From assembly GCA_015658965.1 (NCBI GenBank), contig DQNX01000015.1, forward strand, positions 1 to 7,262: 7,262 nucleotides of DNA, written 5' to 3'. The notes under the pieces are model-generated. The model was not told the origin of the DNA and did not search any database. It saw nothing but the letters and a program-made list of their open reading frames with translations. The position numbers were made by a program, and so were the translations under genes. Below, piece after piece: positions 5,708 through 7,262 of this stretch. The number at the start of each line of letters is the position of its first letter. The first letter of the stretch is position 1. This stretch comes from Gammaproteobacteria bacterium. Its GTDB lineage: Bacteria; Pseudomonadota; Gammaproteobacteria; PS1; Pseudothioglobaceae.

Positions 5708-6946
5708 CCGCACCTGTTCGATAAGTTTATCCACCGCCCCTTGCTTAGACTGAAAATATTGATTGGCATTCAACCCTAGAGATTTTGCTGCTTTAGTGTC
5801 GGTGAGTAACGTGGCGATGGACGTCAACAGATCATCTGCATTAGACGCTTGAATCGCCCCATTTTGTTCCAGTAAATCAGAGGATATCTCTGCAAAGTTA
5901 AAGACGTTTGGCCCAAACAGAATGGGCTTTGAAAGTGCGGCAGGCTCAAGCATGTTGTGCCCACCCGTGTTATTTAAGCTACCACCCATAAATACGATAT
6001 CAGCCAGATCAAAATAACTCATCATCTCACCCATAGAATCACCTAAGAGTAGATCGCAATCTTTGCACGGTTTGTTGCTGGATCGTTTGATGACATTAAG
6101 CGAGTGATTTTGTGCCAGTTTGTACACTTCATTAAAGCGTTCAGGGTGTCTTGGAATAATCACCAATAAGGCATCAATGGTATTTTTTTGTTTCAAATAG
6201 GCGTTAATGATTTGCTGTTCTTCGCCTTTGTGCGTGCTGGCAAAGACCACAACTTTACGCTTACCAATAAGCGTTTTTAATTTTTTGGTTAAGGCTTTAT
6301 CAGCACTTGGGTTTTGGTCAAATTTAATATTACCAGCCATCACAACTTTGCTGGTATCTGCGCCCAATTCAATGAATCGGTTGGCAGAGTTTTGATCTTG
6401 GGTAGCAATCATGGTGAATTTGTTTAAAGTTTTCCAGGCTAAATTCGGCGCAAACTTTTGATATTTTTCCAATGATCGTTGTGATAGTCTAGCATTCACT
6501 AGCAAACTTGGTATGTTGTTTTTATCTAAAGCGTGGACAAGATTGGGCCAAATCTCCGTTTCTAACAAAATACAAATAGTAGGATTAATTTGCTTAATAT
6601 AGTGATTTACAATCAAAGGCAAATCAATCGGGAAGTATAAGTGTAACACTTCACTTTGGTAGTGTTCAAACACTGCTTGAGAGCCTGTCGGTGTGGTGCT
6701 GGTTACCAAGAATCGATGCTTAGGGTAATTGATAATCAGCCGGTCGATCAAAACGGTTGCCGCTCTAAATTCACCTACTGAAACGCAGTGTACCCAAATA
6801 ATCGGTACTGGAATTTTAGGGATAAAGCTTAGTCGCTCAAAGATTCTTTGACGATAAGCAGGGGTTTTTAAGCCTTTGATTAATAAACGCAATACCATGA
6901 TGGGTAAGAGTAAATATCCGGCTAAGCTGTAGAGAGTTCGATTCAT
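5693..6946 (-). CDS. waaA: 3-deoxy-D-manno-octulosonic acid (Kdo) transferase
   Basis: WaaA (KdtA) transfers Kdo from CMP-Kdo to lipid IVA, linking lipid A to the LPS core at the cytoplasmic face of the inner membrane. The start at 6946 gives 417 residues, normal for glycosyltransferase family 30, and begins MNRTLYSLAGYLLLPIMVLRLL, the usual N-terminal membrane anchor. An in-frame ATG at 6970 would add eight residues; neither start has a clear Shine-Dalgarno sequence. Conserved GT-B blocks, numbered from the 6946 start, are WVHCVSVGE with the presumed catalytic Glu59, STTPTGSQ, ETEIWPN near 130-136, GNIKFDQ, IIPRHPERF near 263-271, GDSMGEM near 302-308 and GGHNMLEPAA near 328-337. The number of Kdo residues added cannot be read from the sequence. 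It overlaps the convergent hydrolase gene by 15 bp and is divergent from obgE. Confidence 0.95.
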   Translation of the reverse strand: MNRTLYSLAGYLLLPIMVLRLLIKGLKTPAYRQRIFERLSFIPKIPVPIIWVHCVSVGEFRAATVLIDRLIINYPKHRFLVTSTTPTGSQAVFEHYQSEVLHLYFPIDLPLIVNHYIKQINPTICILLETEIWPNLVHALDKNNIPSLLVNARLSQRSLEKYQKFAPNLAWKTLNKFTMIATQDQNSANRFIELGADTSKVVMAGNIKFDQNPSADKALTKKLKTLIGKRKVVVFASTHKGEEQQIINAYLKQKNTIDALLVIIPRHPERFNEVYKLAQNHSLNVIKRSSNKPCKDCDLLLGDSMGEMMSYFDLADIVFMGGSLNNTGGHNMLEPAALSKPILFGPNVFNFAEISSDLLEQNGAIQASNADDLLTSIATLLTDTKAAKSLGLNANQYFQSKQGAVDKLIEQVRLFLH

Positions 6947-6985
6947 TGATAAAAGGTATAATACACACATTGTATTTTAGCGACT

Positions 6986-7003
6986 TGTAAAGAGATCTTT
7001 ACA
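6986..7003. promoter_or_regulatory. 18-bp palindrome matching the TyrR-box consensus
   Basis: TGTAAAGAGATCTTTACA is an 8+2+8 inverted repeat. It fits TGTAAA-N6-TTTACA, the published operator consensus of the aromatic amino acid regulator TyrR and of PhhR-type relatives, exactly. It lies 40 bp upstream of the waaA start and 100 bp upstream of obgE, in the only long intergenic region here (6947-7102). The same region holds a 12-bp AT palindrome ATTTTATAAAAT (7049-7060) and a 9-bp direct repeat TAATCATCC (7014-7022 and 7073-7081). On the minus strand it holds a TATTAT (6958-6963) that could be a waaA -10. No complete promoter is convincing. The operator call is by pattern only; no TyrR gene is visible in the window. 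Confidence 0.45.
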
Positions 7004-7102
7004 TAATTATGAATAATCATCCAAACACCATCTTCCACCCACTTGGCAATTTTATAAAATCCAGTAGGTTACTAATCATCCGCAATTCTACAAAGGCCTC
7101 TC

Positions 7103-7262
7103 ATGAAGTTTGTTGATTCCGCCAGTATTCGTATCGAAGCCGGCAAAGGTGGCGCCGGTTGCTTGGGTTTTCGTCGAGAAAAATACATTCCTGATGGTGG
7201 TCCTGATGGTGGTGATGGCGGCGATGGTGGCCATATTTACTTTCGGGGTCACGAAGGCTTAA
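7103..7262 (+). CDS. obgE: GTPase ObgE/CgtA, N-terminal 53 residues (partial)
   Basis: The reading frame starts MKFVDSASIRIEAGKGGAGCLGFRREKYIP... and continues into a Gly-Asp-rich repeat (residues 31-43, PDGGDGGDGG), the hallmark of the Obg fold. ObgE is an essential GTPase that associates with the 50S ribosomal subunit and links ribosome maturation to stress signals. The GTPase domain and C-terminus lie beyond the right edge. An AAAGG at 7092-7096 with 6-nt spacing supports the ATG. In many gammaproteobacteria obgE follows rplU and rpmA; here the upstream neighbour is divergent waaA, so obgE must have its own promoter in the 6947-7102 gap. Confidence 0.96.
   Translation, partial: MKFVDSASIRIEAGKGGAGCLGFRREKYIPDGGPDGGDGGDGGHIYFRGHEGL

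Noticed and set aside
7103..7262. GGTGGTGATGGCGGCGATGG-like repeats as a DNA repeat element.
   Set aside because: They encode the conserved Gly-Asp-rich segment of the Obg domain.

Overview
The window is a compact, AT-rich chromosomal segment that looks gammaproteobacterial. Most genes are housekeeping: acetyl-CoA synthetase (3' end only), hemB, thiC, waaA and obgE (5' end only). A Kdo transferase shows that the cell has lipopolysaccharide and is Gram-negative. The AT-rich composition, the very short intergenic gaps and a decaying channel gene would suit a streamlined or host-associated lineage such as the sulfur-oxidising SUP05/Thioglobus group and its bivalve symbionts. That placement is inference from gene content and style; no marker gene in the window proves it.

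Layout, left to right. The last 25 codons of acs (+) end at a symmetric hairpin that can terminate transcription from both sides. Facing it is an unrecognised membrane-anchored coiled-coil protein (125-865, -). Next comes hemB (970-1956, -), divergent from thiC (1996-3867, +). Only 39 bp separate these two start codons, and a consensus -10 box for hemB sits there. thiC is followed after 2 bp by a 69-residue cysteine-rich GDCCVxC-type protein. That gene converges, with an 8-bp gap, on a 74-residue cysteine-rich protein resembling the BFD-like [2Fe-2S] module of CopZ-type metallochaperones (4088-4312, -).

The stretch 4364-4788 is the wreck of a small ion-channel gene of the two-transmembrane K+ channel type. 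It carries a 1-nt frameshift and a TGG-to-TGA nonsense change. It runs into an exported alpha/beta-hydrolase of the dienelactone-hydrolase type (4799-5707, +), whose nucleophile and histidine positions are both substituted. That gene overlaps the convergent waaA gene (5693-6946, -) by 15 bp at their 3' ends. The right end holds a 156-bp intergenic region with an 18-bp palindrome matching the TyrR-box consensus, and then the start of obgE (7103 to the window end, +).

The genes do not form one pathway: acetate activation, tetrapyrrole synthesis, thiamine-pyrimidine synthesis, LPS core assembly and ribosome-associated GTPase functions sit side by side. The parts that merit attention are the paired cysteine-rich mini-genes beside thiC, the substituted hydrolase active site, the pseudogenised channel and the TyrR-like operator. 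I found no CRISPR array, tRNA, rRNA, insertion sequence or phage gene.
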